64,000 bases of DNA, taken from assembly GCA_963725215.1 (NCBI GenBank), contig CAVRXQ010000001.1, positions 248,001 through 312,000 of the forward strand, in the 5' to 3' direction. Origin of the DNA: CAVRXQ01 sp963725215. Its GTDB lineage: Bacteria > Actinomycetota > Acidimicrobiia > Acidimicrobiales > Bog-793. Both the position numbers and the translations under genes were made by a program. Positions 33,771-42,885 of the stretch are shown one piece after another; position 1 is the stretch's first letter, and every line of letters begins with the position of its first letter. Below the pieces are notes generated by a model. The model saw only the letters and a list, made by a program, of their open reading frames with translations. It ran no database searches and was not told the DNA's origin.

Positions 33771-36725
33771 CTACGACGAGAGCGGAGCCTCGTTCACTTG
33801 AAGCGCGCGCCAAACCCGCTCGGGAGTGAACGGGATCGCGTTGATCGCGACGCCCGTCGCGTTGAGGATCGCGTTGCGCACCGCAGGTGCCACACCATCC
33901 ATCGGAACCTCGGCCACGGCCTTCGCGCCGAACGGTCCGGACGGCTCCACCGTCTGCACGAGGAAGACCTCCGTCGGCGGCATGTCGTCCGCGCGGAAAA
34001 TCCAATACGGGCCGAGCCGTCCGTTAACGGGGCGACCGTCGTCGTCGAGGACGAGTTCCTCGGTGAGCGCGTACCCGAGCGCCTGCGCCATCGCCCCCTC
34101 GACCTGGCCGCTCGCGGTCACCGGGTTGATCGGCACCCCGCAGTCGACCGCCGAGACAAGCTTCGTCACCGTCACCTGACCGGTTTCGACGTCGACTTCG
34201 ACGGCCGCCAGCTGCACGACGAACGGCGGCGGCGACTTCGGCGAGACGTGCGACGCGACGGCCATGATCTGTTCTGGATCCTCGACATGGAGCGCGTTGA
34301 GGGCGATGTCGGCGATCGCAATCGACCGTCCATCCGGCGCCCACGCCCTTCGGTCGTGGAGCTCGATGCCTCCGGCGTCCCCGACGCCGAAGAGATGCGC
34401 CGCGCGTGCGCGGATCTGTTCGCGGACAGCCTCCGCCGCCTTCTTCACCGCCATCCCCGAGACGTACGTCGTGCTCGAGGCGTACGCGCCGACGTCAAAT
34501 GGCGTGAGGTCGGTGTCCGACGAGTACACGACGATGTCGTCGACGGGAACTCCGAGAACTTCGGCGGCGATCTGCGCGAGCACGGTGTCGGCGCCAGTTC
34601 CGAGGTCGGCCGCCCCAACGAGCAGATTGAACGAGCCGTCGTCGTTGATCTTGATCGAGGACGCGGCCATGTCGTAAAAGGGGATTCCTGCTCCCTGCAT
34701 CGCCGTGGCGAGACCGATACCGCGGCGAATGTTCGGCTTGTCCTTCGGCCGCTTCCACTGCGGATCGGAGCGCCGGTCCCAGCCGATCGCGCGCATGCCT
34801 TGCGCCGCGCACTCCGCGAGTCCGCACGTCGCCACCCGCGGAAGGTCCTCAGGCGCGATCTCCTTGACGCCGCCGCGCTCCCCGAGGCGGGGGACGATGT
34901 CGAGCGCATCCCCCTCGCCGACCCAGTTGCTGCGTCGGAGTTCGATCGGATCGATCCCGAGCGCGAGGGCGATGTCGTCCATGTGCGACTCGATGGCGAA
35001 GAACGCCTCCGGCGCGCCGTACCCGCGGAACGCGCCCGAAACCAATCGGTTCGTGTACGCCACGTTGCACACGAAGCGCTTCGCCGGGCAGTTGTAAAGG
35101 GAAAGGCCGTGCTGGCCGGACACCGAGTTCACGGTGAAGCCATGCGTGCCGTACGGGCCGGTGTTCGAGACGACCTGCATGTCTCGGGCAACGAGATGTC
35201 CGTCGTCGTTCACGCCGGTCCGCAGGGTGATCGTTTGGGCGTGGCGCACCCGAGTCGCGATGAACTCCTCCTCTCGGGTGAGCTCGAGGCGAACGGGCCG
35301 TCTCGTCGCGAGCACGAGATGACCGACGATGTCTTCGATGAGCATCTCCTGTTTCGAACCGAACCCTCCGCCGATACGGGGCTTGATGACGCGGATGCGC
35401 TTCACCGGCAATCCAAGGAGCGGGGCGATCATCCGCCGGACGTGGAAGGGCACCTGGGTCGACGTCCGTAGGACGAGCCGATCGTCCTCGTCGAGCCACC
35501 CGATCGTGATGTGCGGCTCGATCGGCGTGTGTTGGACCTGTCCGACGCGGAAGGTCTCTTCGAAGACGTGGTCTGCCCCGGCAAAGGCGGCCTCGAGCGC
35601 ATCGTCTTCGACCGTGCGACCCTCGATGTGATGACTGCGGTTGTGCCGCGCGTCGTAGATGCCGACGGTGTCGACCTCGTCGTGAATCACGGGCGCGCCC
35701 TCGGTCATCGCTGCGATTGCGTCGAACACGGCGGGCAAGGGTTCGTAGGTGACGTCGATGAGGCGGCACGCTTGCTCGGCGATCTCCACGGTTTCCGCCG
35801 CCACTGCGGCAACGCGATCGCCGACGTGACGCACCTTGTCGTCGAAGCTGACCTGATCCCACGGATACGGGTTCGGCCAGCTCTGACCGCCTGACGCGTA
35901 CTTCACGCGCGGCGTGTTCTGGTAGTGCAGCACGGCGCGCACTCCGGGAAGCGCTCGCGCCGCCGAGTCGTCGATCGCGACGACGCGCGCGTGCGCGAGC
36001 GGGCTCCGCAGCACCTTGGCATGGAGCAAGCCGAGCGGGGCGATGTCGTCGGTGAAGCAAGGGTTTCCTTTCGCGAGCCGAAGCGCGTCGATCTTCACAA
36101 CGGGCTTCCCGACGACGGCGCCTTCGAAAGGTCCATCTGAACTCACGAGGCGCGGGAGCGCGGCGCTCGCCTCGGAGGCTTCGGTTGCGCCCGGCGGGAC
36201 CGTCGCGGCGCCACCGCTGGCGAGCGGCTCGACGAGGATTGCCTCGACCGGATCGAGCTTCTCTCCTCGCAGGCTCGCCGCGGCGCGCTTCACTGCTTCG
36301 ACGACCTTCACGTATCCGGTTTCCCGGTCGAGGATGCCGCTCAACGCGTCGCGAATCTCGTCCTCTGTCGGGTTCGGTACCGACTCAAGCAGGCGCTTGG
36401 TGGCGAGGATCATCGCTCCAGCCGAATACCCCGACTGGAGGGCACCGGTGTCCACGAACGCCTGCTGGATCGGGCTGAGCTCGCCCGTAACGGTGTTCAG
36501 TGACTCGAGCGTCGTCACCTCGTGGCCCTCGGCCTGCGCTGCCAAGAGGACATCAGAAGAGACAAGCCTCCCGTCGACGAGCACGCCGGCCGCGCCCGTC
36601 TCCCCGCTCGACGAACCGAAGCGCACGCTGAAGCAGCCGAGAGCTCGCAATACCCGCAGCAACGTCGTGTCCGGCGCGCACTCAACCTCGCGTCGTTCGC
36701 CGTTCACTTGCAGCGTGATCTTCAT
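33771..36725 (-). CDS. XdhD-like molybdenum hydroxylase with a cysteine-less [2Fe-2S] domain
   Basis: 984-residue fusion. Residues 1-155 have the xanthine dehydrogenase iron-sulfur domain fold (ITLQVNGERREVE, VLVDGRLVSSDVLLAAQAEG, QQAFVDTGALQSGYSAGAMI, IRDALSGILDRETGYVKVVE), but all eight cluster cysteines are replaced (GSSSGETGAAG for CGxGxCGxC, QSGYSAG for QCGFCTPG, LDRETGY for LCRCTGY). The rest is the molybdopterin subunit: FTDDIAPLGLLHAKVLRSPL, RIGGGFGSKQEML, SGAFRGYGAPEAFFA, GAADLGTGADTVLAQIAAEV and the catalytic Glu region FGAKAVAEVPMDG. E. coli XdhD has the same degenerate domain. Start ATG overlaps the FAD subunit stop by four bases. Likely oxidises a purine such as hypoxanthine. Confidence 0.85.
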   Translation of the reverse strand: MKITLQVNGERREVECAPDTTLLRVLRALGCFSVRFGSSSGETGAAGVLVDGRLVSSDVLLAAQAEGHEVTTLESLNTVTGELSPIQQAFVDTGALQSGYSAGAMILATKRLLESVPNPTEDEIRDALSGILDRETGYVKVVEAVKRAAASLRGEKLDPVEAILVEPLASGGAATVPPGATEASEASAALPRLVSSDGPFEGAVVGKPVVKIDALRLAKGNPCFTDDIAPLGLLHAKVLRSPLAHARVVAIDDSAARALPGVRAVLHYQNTPRVKYASGGQSWPNPYPWDQVSFDDKVRHVGDRVAAVAAETVEIAEQACRLIDVTYEPLPAVFDAIAAMTEGAPVIHDEVDTVGIYDARHNRSHHIEGRTVEDDALEAAFAGADHVFEETFRVGQVQHTPIEPHITIGWLDEDDRLVLRTSTQVPFHVRRMIAPLLGLPVKRIRVIKPRIGGGFGSKQEMLIEDIVGHLVLATRRPVRLELTREEEFIATRVRHAQTITLRTGVNDDGHLVARDMQVVSNTGPYGTHGFTVNSVSGQHGLSLYNCPAKRFVCNVAYTNRLVSGAFRGYGAPEAFFAIESHMDDIALALGIDPIELRRSNWVGEGDALDIVPRLGERGGVKEIAPEDLPRVATCGLAECAAQGMRAIGWDRRSDPQWKRPKDKPNIRRGIGLATAMQGAGIPFYDMAASSIKINDDGSFNLLVGAADLGTGADTVLAQIAAEVLGVPVDDIVVYSSDTDLTPFDVGAYASSTTYVSGMAVKKAAEAVREQIRARAAHLFGVGDAGGIELHDRRAWAPDGRSIAIADIALNALHVEDPEQIMAVASHVSPKSPPPFVVQLAAVEVDVETGQVTVTKLVSAVDCGVPINPVTASGQVEGAMAQALGYALTEELVLDDDGRPVNGRLGPYWIFRADDMPPTEVFLVQTVEPSGPFGAKAVAEVPMDGVAPAVRNAILNATGVAINAIPFTPERVWRALQVNEAPLSS

Positions 36726-37480
36726 CGTCCGAGCTCCCGAAGGACCCGTCTCGTGAGCACCTCGGCGAGCGCGCGCCGATACTCACGAGAGCCGCGAAAG
36801 TCGCCAAAGCCGACCGTTGCTTCGAGGACCTCTCGCACTTCGGCAGCCTCACCGTCGACCACGAGCGGTCCTTTCTCAACACCGATGATCACGACTCGGT
36901 GCGCGCCGTAGCCGACGCGTCGCCCGTAGACCGCGACGATCGGCCGATCCGCCCGCGTTCGCCCAGTCCTCGCGGACGCCGTTATGCCCCCCGGGTCAAT
37001 CGTCACCGCGGTGAGGATCCGATGATCGAGTCGGATGCGGCCGTTGATCAGGTCGGCGAGAGGGATCTTCATCCCCTCGTCGAGCCCGAGCACCACGGCG
37101 ACCCCCTGGTGCAAGAGGAGCGCGGCGACGACTTCGCTGTCGCGCCGTCTGCCGCAGACGGTTCCACCGACGGTGGCCTGTGACCGGAGCGTGCTCGGAA
37201 GCTCTCTACGGGCCGCGTCGCGCAGCGCGACGGGCACGTGAGGGTGTTCGACGAGCGACTGCAGCGACGCGGTCGAACCTATGTGCAACACGCTCGGACC
37301 GCGCAGCTCGATACCGTCGAGACCGAGCGCCTGCAGATCCACGACGGTGATCGGCTCGCCGTTGTCGCCGGTGTTCACTTCGGTGCCGCCACCGACCACC
37401 ACAGCACCGGCGTGTCTAAGGAGGCTCAACGCTTCCCCGAGCTCGCGCGGACGCGAGTACAACGTCACGTTCGTCATCAA
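36722..37480 (-). CDS. FAD-binding subunit of molybdenum hydroxylase (YgfM/CoxM-like)
   Basis: 252 residues, the FAD-domain family of molybdopterin dehydrogenases. FAD-contact loops visible: VVVGGGTEVNTGDNGEP near the N-terminus and STLRSQATVGGTVCGRR in the middle; the C-terminal domain is short, as in E. coli YgfM. It should pass electrons from the molybdenum subunit to its acceptor. The four-base overlap with the XdhD-like gene implies a complex. How electrons cross without iron-sulfur clusters in that partner is open. The upstream amidohydrolase stop is 57 bases away. Confidence 0.88.
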   Translation of the reverse strand: MMTNVTLYSRPRELGEALSLLRHAGAVVVGGGTEVNTGDNGEPITVVDLQALGLDGIELRGPSVLHIGSTASLQSLVEHPHVPVALRDAARRELPSTLRSQATVGGTVCGRRRDSEVVAALLLHQGVAVVLGLDEGMKIPLADLINGRIRLDHRILTAVTIDPGGITASARTGRTRADRPIVAVYGRRVGYGAHRVVIIGVEKGPLVVDGEAAEVREVLEATVGFGDFRGSREYRRALAEVLTRRVLRELGR

Positions 37481-37537
37481 GGCCAGCCTGTCGCCGCGGG
37501 CCGCGCCGTTACAGGGCCAAAGGCCCCTCCGTCGGCA

Positions 37538-38848
37538 TCACATCCACAGGCGTCGGGCGCGCTCAGACAGTTGGCTATGCGCGAGCTCAAGGTCGACTCC
37601 GACGAGGCGGCCGTCCTCGACGACCAGCTCTCCAGCGACAAAGAGGTGTCGGACCTTACGGTCTGGTCCGAGCACGAGGGCGTCGACCGGCTCGGGGAGG
37701 TCGGCGACGTCCGCCATCGGCCATACCGCGAGGTCCGCCGGGGCGCCGAGTTCCAAGCGTCCGAGATGGGGTCTGCCGAGGCACGCCGCCCCGCTGGCAG
37801 TGGCGAGCTCGAGCGCCTCTGCCGGGGTGAGCGCGTCAGGGTGTCCCGACCGCTGGCGTGCGAAGTACACCGCCTGTCGCAGTTCAGGGAGCAGCACTCC
37901 CATCTCGTTCGACGCCGGCCCGTCGACGCCGAGGCCGACCGGGGCACCCGCGTCAATCAGCTCGCGAACCGGACAGATCCCCGAGGCGAGGCGCGCGTTC
38001 GAGCTCGGACAGTGCGCGACGCCCGTCGACTCTGATCCGAGGCGCGTGATCTCTGCGGAAGTGAGGTGGATGCCGTGCGCGAACCAGACGTCCTCCCCCA
38101 CCCACCCGAGCTCCTCCATGAGCTCGACCGGCCGACGTCCGAACCGGGCGAGGCAGTCCCGCTCCTCGTCCATCGTTTCGGCGAGATGCGTATGCAGCCG
38201 AAGCCCGAGGGTGCGGGCGAGCTCCGCCGAGGCACGCATGAGCTCGATCGACACGGAGAACGGGCTGCACGGCGCGACGGCGACCCGCACGCGGTCGCCG
38301 TCGTTCAGCCTTTCGGCGACGGCCTCCGTCGACGCGAGGATGGCGTCGATCTCCTCCACAATCGTGTCCGGAGGCAATCCGCCCCGACTCTCGCCGAGGT
38401 CCATCGAGCCGCGGCAGAGCTCGAGACGGATCCCGACGGCCTTGGCCGCGTCTGCGATCGCGTCGAAGACCGAGTCGTCGCCGCGGGGAACGACATAGTG
38501 ATGGTCTGAAACCAGCGTCGCGCCGCTCAGCGCCAGCTCGCCGAGACCGACGAGCGCGCTCGCCGCGACGTCGTCGACGGTGAGCTCGCCCCAAACCGGA
38601 TACAGCGTCCGTAACCACGTGAAGAGATCGCACGCCGTCGCGCGGCCGCGCGTCATCCACTGGTAGAGGTGGTGATGGCAGTTGGCGAAACCGGCGGTTA
38701 CGAGATCGCCCGAACATTCCACGACCCGGTCACCCGGGCGCGCTTCGACCACCCCGATCGCCGCGATCTTCCCGTCCTCGATCGCGAGGTCACCGGGGCT
38801 GCGTGCCCCACGAAGGACCGTCCTCGTCGCCACCCTCCCGAGCATCAT
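37538..38848 (-). CDS. 8-oxoguanine deaminase-like amidohydrolase (ATZ/TRZ family)
   Basis: 436 residues from ATG-ATG at 38848/38845. Metal site ANCHHHLYQWMTRGRA, then LFTWLRTLYPVW, LGLRLHTHLAETMDEERDCL, AHGIHLTSAEI, and the strongly diagnostic HCPSSNARLASGICPVRELI and VGLGVDGPASNE. These match bacterial 8-oxoguanine deaminases (8-oxoguanine to urate); guanine deaminase and hydroxyatrazine hydrolase are close relatives. The gene lies directly ahead of the FAD and molybdenum hydroxylase genes, the place held by ssnA in the enterobacterial cluster. The substrate is therefore probably an aminopurine. Confidence 0.82.
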   Translation of the reverse strand: MMLGRVATRTVLRGARSPGDLAIEDGKIAAIGVVEARPGDRVVECSGDLVTAGFANCHHHLYQWMTRGRATACDLFTWLRTLYPVWGELTVDDVAASALVGLGELALSGATLVSDHHYVVPRGDDSVFDAIADAAKAVGIRLELCRGSMDLGESRGGLPPDTIVEEIDAILASTEAVAERLNDGDRVRVAVAPCSPFSVSIELMRASAELARTLGLRLHTHLAETMDEERDCLARFGRRPVELMEELGWVGEDVWFAHGIHLTSAEITRLGSESTGVAHCPSSNARLASGICPVRELIDAGAPVGLGVDGPASNEMGVLLPELRQAVYFARQRSGHPDALTPAEALELATASGAACLGRPHLGRLELGAPADLAVWPMADVADLPEPVDALVLGPDRKVRHLFVAGELVVEDGRLVGVDLELAHSQLSERARRLWM

Positions 38849-39214
38849 CCGCCGCGACGCGCCGATTCGACCGAATCGATCCGTTGGACCGGGGTCGGCG
38901 AAACCGGCGACTCGAGGGGGACGCCACTTATCGAAAGTGCTCGTGCCGGGCCCTTCCGGGGACCAAGGCGCTTCACAGTGTCTCCCAGCAGGGCACAAGT
39001 GTTCGGCGGACGGCATGGGCGACGATTGGACTCTCGTCCATGGCCGAGAGTCCCGCGTCAAGCTCCAGCGACGCGTCGCGCGTCGCGCCACCTTGTCGTG
39101 CCAATCGATCGCGACCACTTGCGTTGAAGAGCGGCGCTCGCCTGCGAGAGCACCGAGACCGCGGCGCTCGACTATGCGGCGTGTGCGACTGAACCAGAAG
39201 AGCGCTCAGCGTGT
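38849..39214. other. 366-base gap between importer system 2 and the amidohydrolase gene
   Basis: No coding similarity seen on either strand. A perfect 9-bp hairpin (GGACTCTCG/CGAGAGTCC, 8-base loop) lies at 39028-39053 and could terminate the importer transcript, though no T-run follows. The promoter for the amidohydrolase-FAD-molybdenum genes is expected here; I could not assign boxes. Confidence 0.35.
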
Positions 39215-40156
39215 TCACTCCCGGCGGAACGCCACGCCGAGCGCGGACGGTGGCTCGCCGCTGAAGATGCCGTGCATCCGCGGATGTCGGTCGGCCAAGC
39301 GCCGCAACGCCGGTGAATAGATGATGACGAGGGCGAGAATCATCAACACGAACGGCATGATCGGCAATACCTGCGAGAGTGAGGGGTACACGGGCTGGAG
39401 TTTCAACGCCGCAATCTCAAGGCCTCCGAACAGGTACGCGCCAATCGCGGCGCGGATCGGGTTCCATCCACCGAAGATCACGATGGCGAGCGTGATCCAA
39501 CCGAAGTTCTCGGTGAGTTCGTCGCGCCATCCAAGCGATACGTCGAGTGAGAACGCCGCGCCGCCGATGCCGGCGAGCGCACCGCCTAGGGTCGTATACA
39601 GAAAACGAAGGCGATTGACGGGGATTCCACGCGCGAAGGCCGCCTCGGGTCGCTCCCCGATCCCCTGCAGCTCGAGACCGCGCCGCGTGCGATACAGGAA
39701 AAAGGTCGCGGCGATGACCACGAGGTAGCTCCCGTACACCATGAGGTCCTGGTCGAAGAAGATCGGGCCGATTCCCGGGATGTGGGCCAGCCCGGGGATG
39801 CCGAGGTGCGGGACTCCGGATAACGGCTGTCCCGTGTAGTTGTCGCCGAAGAAAGAGGCCAGCGCGACTCCGAGGACGTACAAGATGAATCCCACTGCGT
39901 ATTGGTTGAGTCGCAGTTCGATGCTTGCAAACGCGACGATCGCGGCGAAAAGTCCACCGATCGCGATCGCCACGATGAAGCCGACGATGAGGTTGCCGGA
40001 CAAGAACGAGATCACGAACGCCGCCATCGCGGAGAGCATGATCGTTCCTTCCATCGAGAGATTGACGATCCCTGCCTTCTCGCCGATCGTCTCCCCGACC
40101 GCTGCATAAATGAGAGGACTCGCCGAGAACACGATCGACGCGAGCGTCTGTTCCAC
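39215..40156 (-). CDS. Nucleoside ABC transporter permease, NupQ type (system 2)
   Basis: 313-residue integral membrane protein of the BMP-associated permease family. Family loop GEKAGIVNLSMEGTIMLSAM; second half contains GGAALSLDV-like packing (GIGGAAFSLDVSLGW) and IVIFGGWNPIRAAIGAYLFG. Start GTG at 40156, two bases after the nupP2 stop. It forms the channel with nupP2 and works with the ATPase at 41316-42779. Last gene of the importer operon. Confidence 0.9.
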   Translation of the reverse strand: MEQTLASIVFSASPLIYAAVGETIGEKAGIVNLSMEGTIMLSAMAAFVISFLSGNLIVGFIVAIAIGGLFAAIVAFASIELRLNQYAVGFILYVLGVALASFFGDNYTGQPLSGVPHLGIPGLAHIPGIGPIFFDQDLMVYGSYLVVIAATFFLYRTRRGLELQGIGERPEAAFARGIPVNRLRFLYTTLGGALAGIGGAAFSLDVSLGWRDELTENFGWITLAIVIFGGWNPIRAAIGAYLFGGLEIAALKLQPVYPSLSQVLPIMPFVLMILALVIIYSPALRRLADRHPRMHGIFSGEPPSALGVAFRRE

Positions 40157-40158
40157 CG

Positions 40159-41319
40159 TTATCCCCTCGATCCGATCGATTCGACAGGGGCTTCCCCCGG
40201 CACGCTCGACAGACCCGCCCCCATTCCAAGCTCCCGCTCGTCGACGCCCATCGCTTTTGCACGCTTCTCCGCACGGGACCTTTGAACGCCGCTACCGAGG
40301 ACGACGAAAAGGGCAACGATTCCGACGAGAACGTTTCCGATCGCCGCGTTGAGGTTGAAGATCAACGTGAGCTGGACACTGCCGACCGCCGCCATCGCGA
40401 AGAAGAAGGCGATCGGTCCGATGGGAAGCGCCCGAAACGCTGCGAGAAGAGCAACCAGGATCGCAAGGAATCCATAACCGCCCGAGATGGACGGCACGAG
40501 TTTGTGCCAGACGCCCGCGACCTGGATCACACCCGCGATGCCGGCGAGGGCTCCGCAAAGCGCGAACGATGCAAGGAGATAGCGCTCGGTCGGGATGCCC
40601 AAGAGCGCGGCGCTCGACCTATTGCGACCAACCGCCTTCAGTCGGAGACCAAACCGTGTGCCGCGCAACAGTAGGTAGACGAAAAGAACTCCAAGAACTG
40701 CGAACGCCACCGCGACGAGCGAGAGTCGCGTTCCGCTAATTACGGGGAGCATCGTCGACGACGGCAAGATGTTTGTACCGCTCGTCGAAGCGATGCCCTG
40801 GCGATGCCACGGGCCGATGATGAGATAGACGGCGAGACCTGACGCGACGAAGTCGAGGCCCAGGCCGCCAAAGATCTCGTTCACCTTTCCCCTCGTCTTC
40901 AGCACGCCGGTGACGAGCGCCCAGAGGCAGCCGGCGACTGCCCCGGTCACGAACATCAGAGGAATTACCTCGAATGGCCCTCCCGAAATGCTGCGGCCAA
41001 CCCATTCCGCGGCGATCCCTCCTGCGGCGACCTGACCTTCGATGCCGATGTTCCACAGCCCGGCGGCAAACGTCACCGTGAGCCCGGCGGCGGCCAACGT
41101 GAGCGGCACCCACGCCATCAAGGTGTCTCCTGCCGAACCTGCGTTCCCCAACGCCCCCGTGACGACGTCCCCGAGCGCGGTGAAGGGGTCTTGCCCCAAC
41201 CAGGCGAGCAGACCGATGACGACGGCGAACGCCAACGCGGTCGAAGCGAACGCCGAGAGGCTTCTCGACGCGAAGTGCCGCCGTTTGGCAACCCGCTGGA
41301 GGCGGGCGCCGAGCGTCAT
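40159..41319 (-). CDS. Nucleoside ABC transporter permease, NupP type (system 2)
   Basis: 386-residue membrane permease. Segments such as FASTALAFAVVIGLLAWL, the conserved loop AGLWNIGIEGQVAAGGIAAE, and VNEIFGGLGLDFVASGLAVY in place of the usual NupP motif with HEVIxTIMLN. That motif difference suggests system 2 is a divergent branch, perhaps with another nucleoside or base as substrate. ATG at 41319 overlaps the ATPase stop by four bases. Confidence 0.88.
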   Translation of the reverse strand: MTLGARLQRVAKRRHFASRSLSAFASTALAFAVVIGLLAWLGQDPFTALGDVVTGALGNAGSAGDTLMAWVPLTLAAAGLTVTFAAGLWNIGIEGQVAAGGIAAEWVGRSISGGPFEVIPLMFVTGAVAGCLWALVTGVLKTRGKVNEIFGGLGLDFVASGLAVYLIIGPWHRQGIASTSGTNILPSSTMLPVISGTRLSLVAVAFAVLGVLFVYLLLRGTRFGLRLKAVGRNRSSAALLGIPTERYLLASFALCGALAGIAGVIQVAGVWHKLVPSISGGYGFLAILVALLAAFRALPIGPIAFFFAMAAVGSVQLTLIFNLNAAIGNVLVGIVALFVVLGSGVQRSRAEKRAKAMGVDERELGMGAGLSSVPGEAPVESIGSRG

Positions 41320-42779
41320 GCGGCCGCTCCCACCCCGCCGATCAGACGACCGAGCTCTTCGACCGTCGTCGCACGGGTGTCAAGATCCTTCAGCACTTGG
41401 CCAGCGAAGAACACGAGGATTCGATCGCTGAAACGCAACAACTCGTCGAGGTCAGCCGACGAGAACACAATCCCGCTGCCTTGCTGCCGGCGTTCAAGAA
41501 GTTCGGTCCATATCCAGTTCGTCGATTCGATGTCGAGGCCCCTCGTCGGGTGCTCGAGCAGCAGCAGGCGCGCGTTGGAGCGAATGAGCGCCAACAACAG
41601 CCGTTGCTGGTTGCCACCGGAGAGCGTGTCCGCGGTCATTCGAGGCGTCCCGCGAATCGCGAAGGCGTCGATACGCCGTTCCGCTTCTTTCTCGGCAGAC
41701 TTCCAATCGACGATGAATCCACCACCGCCCGAAGCGAGCAGGACGTGCTCGGTGATCGTCATCCCCGGAAGCAGGCCCTCTTCAAGGCGTCCCGCGGACA
41801 TGTAGTAGACGCCCTCATCTCGAAATGCGCGGTAGTGGCGGCCGGTCATGTCGTGACCTCCAAGAAAAACCCGACCTCGATCCGGCCGAACGAGTCCCGT
41901 ACACGCCCGCAGGAATGTCCGCTGGCCGCTGCCTTCGAGGCCGGCGAGCCCGATCACTTCGCCTTCGCGAACCTCGATAGTGACGTCGTTCGTCACCAGT
42001 CCGCGATCGGAGAACGTCGCGTCGTCGAAACGAATCACCGACTTGCCGAACTCATGCGGAGGTGCCTGCGGTTCGACGACCACCTTTCCGAACATGAGCC
42101 CAACCAACTCGTCTGCGGAGCAGGGCAACTTTCGGGTCCCGATGAGCTTCCCCGCTCGCATTACCGCGACATCGCTACAGATCTCTCCGACTTCCTCGAG
42201 CTTGTGCGAGACGAAGATGACGATGAGGCCCTCGGCGGCGAGTGAGCGCAGCGTTGCGAACAACGTCGTTCGCTGGTCGGCGGAGATTCCAGTCGTCGGC
42301 TCGTCGAGAATGAGCACCTTCACCTTGGACCGCAGCAGCCTCGCGATTTCGAGCTGCTGGCGCTCGCCGATCGTGAGCGTCCGCGCCGGTACGTCTGGTT
42401 GCAACGAGAAGCCGTAGCGCTCCCGCAGCTGTGCTAGTTCGCGCGCCGCGCCTTTGCGGTCTGGTCGTCCGGCCGCTCCGAGGACCAGATTGTCGGCAAC
42501 GGAAAACGGCAGAAAGACGAGCGGGTCCTGATGCAACATCCCGATTCCTGCGGCGATCGCGTCGCGAGGCGATGCGAGGCGCAGCGGCCGACCCTCGAGG
42601 AAGATCTCTCCCGAATCGGCACTGAGAAAACCCGAAAGGATCTTCATGAGCGTCGACTTGCCGGCCCCGTTCTCCCCCAGCAGACCGTGGATCGTGCCCG
42701 CGGCGAGTTCGAGCGTGACGCCGTCGTTGGCGCGAATCGCGCCAAAGGACTTGTGGATGTCACACAGCTCGAGGCTCAC
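41316..42779 (-). CDS. Nucleoside ABC transporter ATPase, NupO type (system 2)
   Basis: 487 residues, two ATPase domains in one chain. Domain 1: LLGENGAGKSTLMKILSGFL (Walker A), MLHQDPLVFLPFSVADN, LTIGERQQLEIARLL and VLILDEPTTGISADQ. Domain 2: GLAGLEGSGQRTFLRACTGL, LSGGNQQRLLLALIRSNAR and LLEHPTRGLDIEST. The signature LTIGERQQ instead of LSGGQ in the first domain is usual in this family. Intact frame, unlike the system 1 copy. Start GTG at 42779 with a weak ribosome site; expression may depend on the hairpin upstream. Confidence 0.9.
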   Translation of the reverse strand: MSLELCDIHKSFGAIRANDGVTLELAAGTIHGLLGENGAGKSTLMKILSGFLSADSGEIFLEGRPLRLASPRDAIAAGIGMLHQDPLVFLPFSVADNLVLGAAGRPDRKGAARELAQLRERYGFSLQPDVPARTLTIGERQQLEIARLLRSKVKVLILDEPTTGISADQRTTLFATLRSLAAEGLIVIFVSHKLEEVGEICSDVAVMRAGKLIGTRKLPCSADELVGLMFGKVVVEPQAPPHEFGKSVIRFDDATFSDRGLVTNDVTIEVREGEVIGLAGLEGSGQRTFLRACTGLVRPDRGRVFLGGHDMTGRHYRAFRDEGVYYMSAGRLEEGLLPGMTITEHVLLASGGGGFIVDWKSAEKEAERRIDAFAIRGTPRMTADTLSGGNQQRLLLALIRSNARLLLLEHPTRGLDIESTNWIWTELLERRQQGSGIVFSSADLDELLRFSDRILVFFAGQVLKDLDTRATTVEELGRLIGGVGAAA

Positions 42780-42817
42780 TTCACCGTCTCGGTTCGTGTC
42801 CCGATCGACTCCCAGCG

Positions 42818-42852
42818 GAAGAGCTGGGAGGAATACATCCTCCCAGCTCTTC
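42818..42852. terminator. Perfect hairpin between bmp2 and its ATPase gene
   Basis: Perfect 15-bp inverted repeat (GAAGAGCTGGGAGGA and its complement) with a 5-base ATACA loop, 34 bases after the bmp2 stop and 39 before the ATPase start. No T-run on the minus strand. It has the same position as the hairpin after bmp1 and a different sequence, so it probably sets the ratio of binding protein to transporter. Confidence 0.65.
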
Positions 42853-42885
42853 GAAGCCGCATCGACGATGTGTCGTCCGCGACGC

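Noticed and set aside
33798..35471. A 557-codon plus-strand open frame opposite the XdhD-like gene
   Set aside because: It is a mirror of the minus-strand coding frame in GC-rich DNA: arginine/aspartate-rich, without domains, while the minus strand has full family similarity. The same holds for long antisense frames at 5288-6490, 10574-11917 and 24843-26717.
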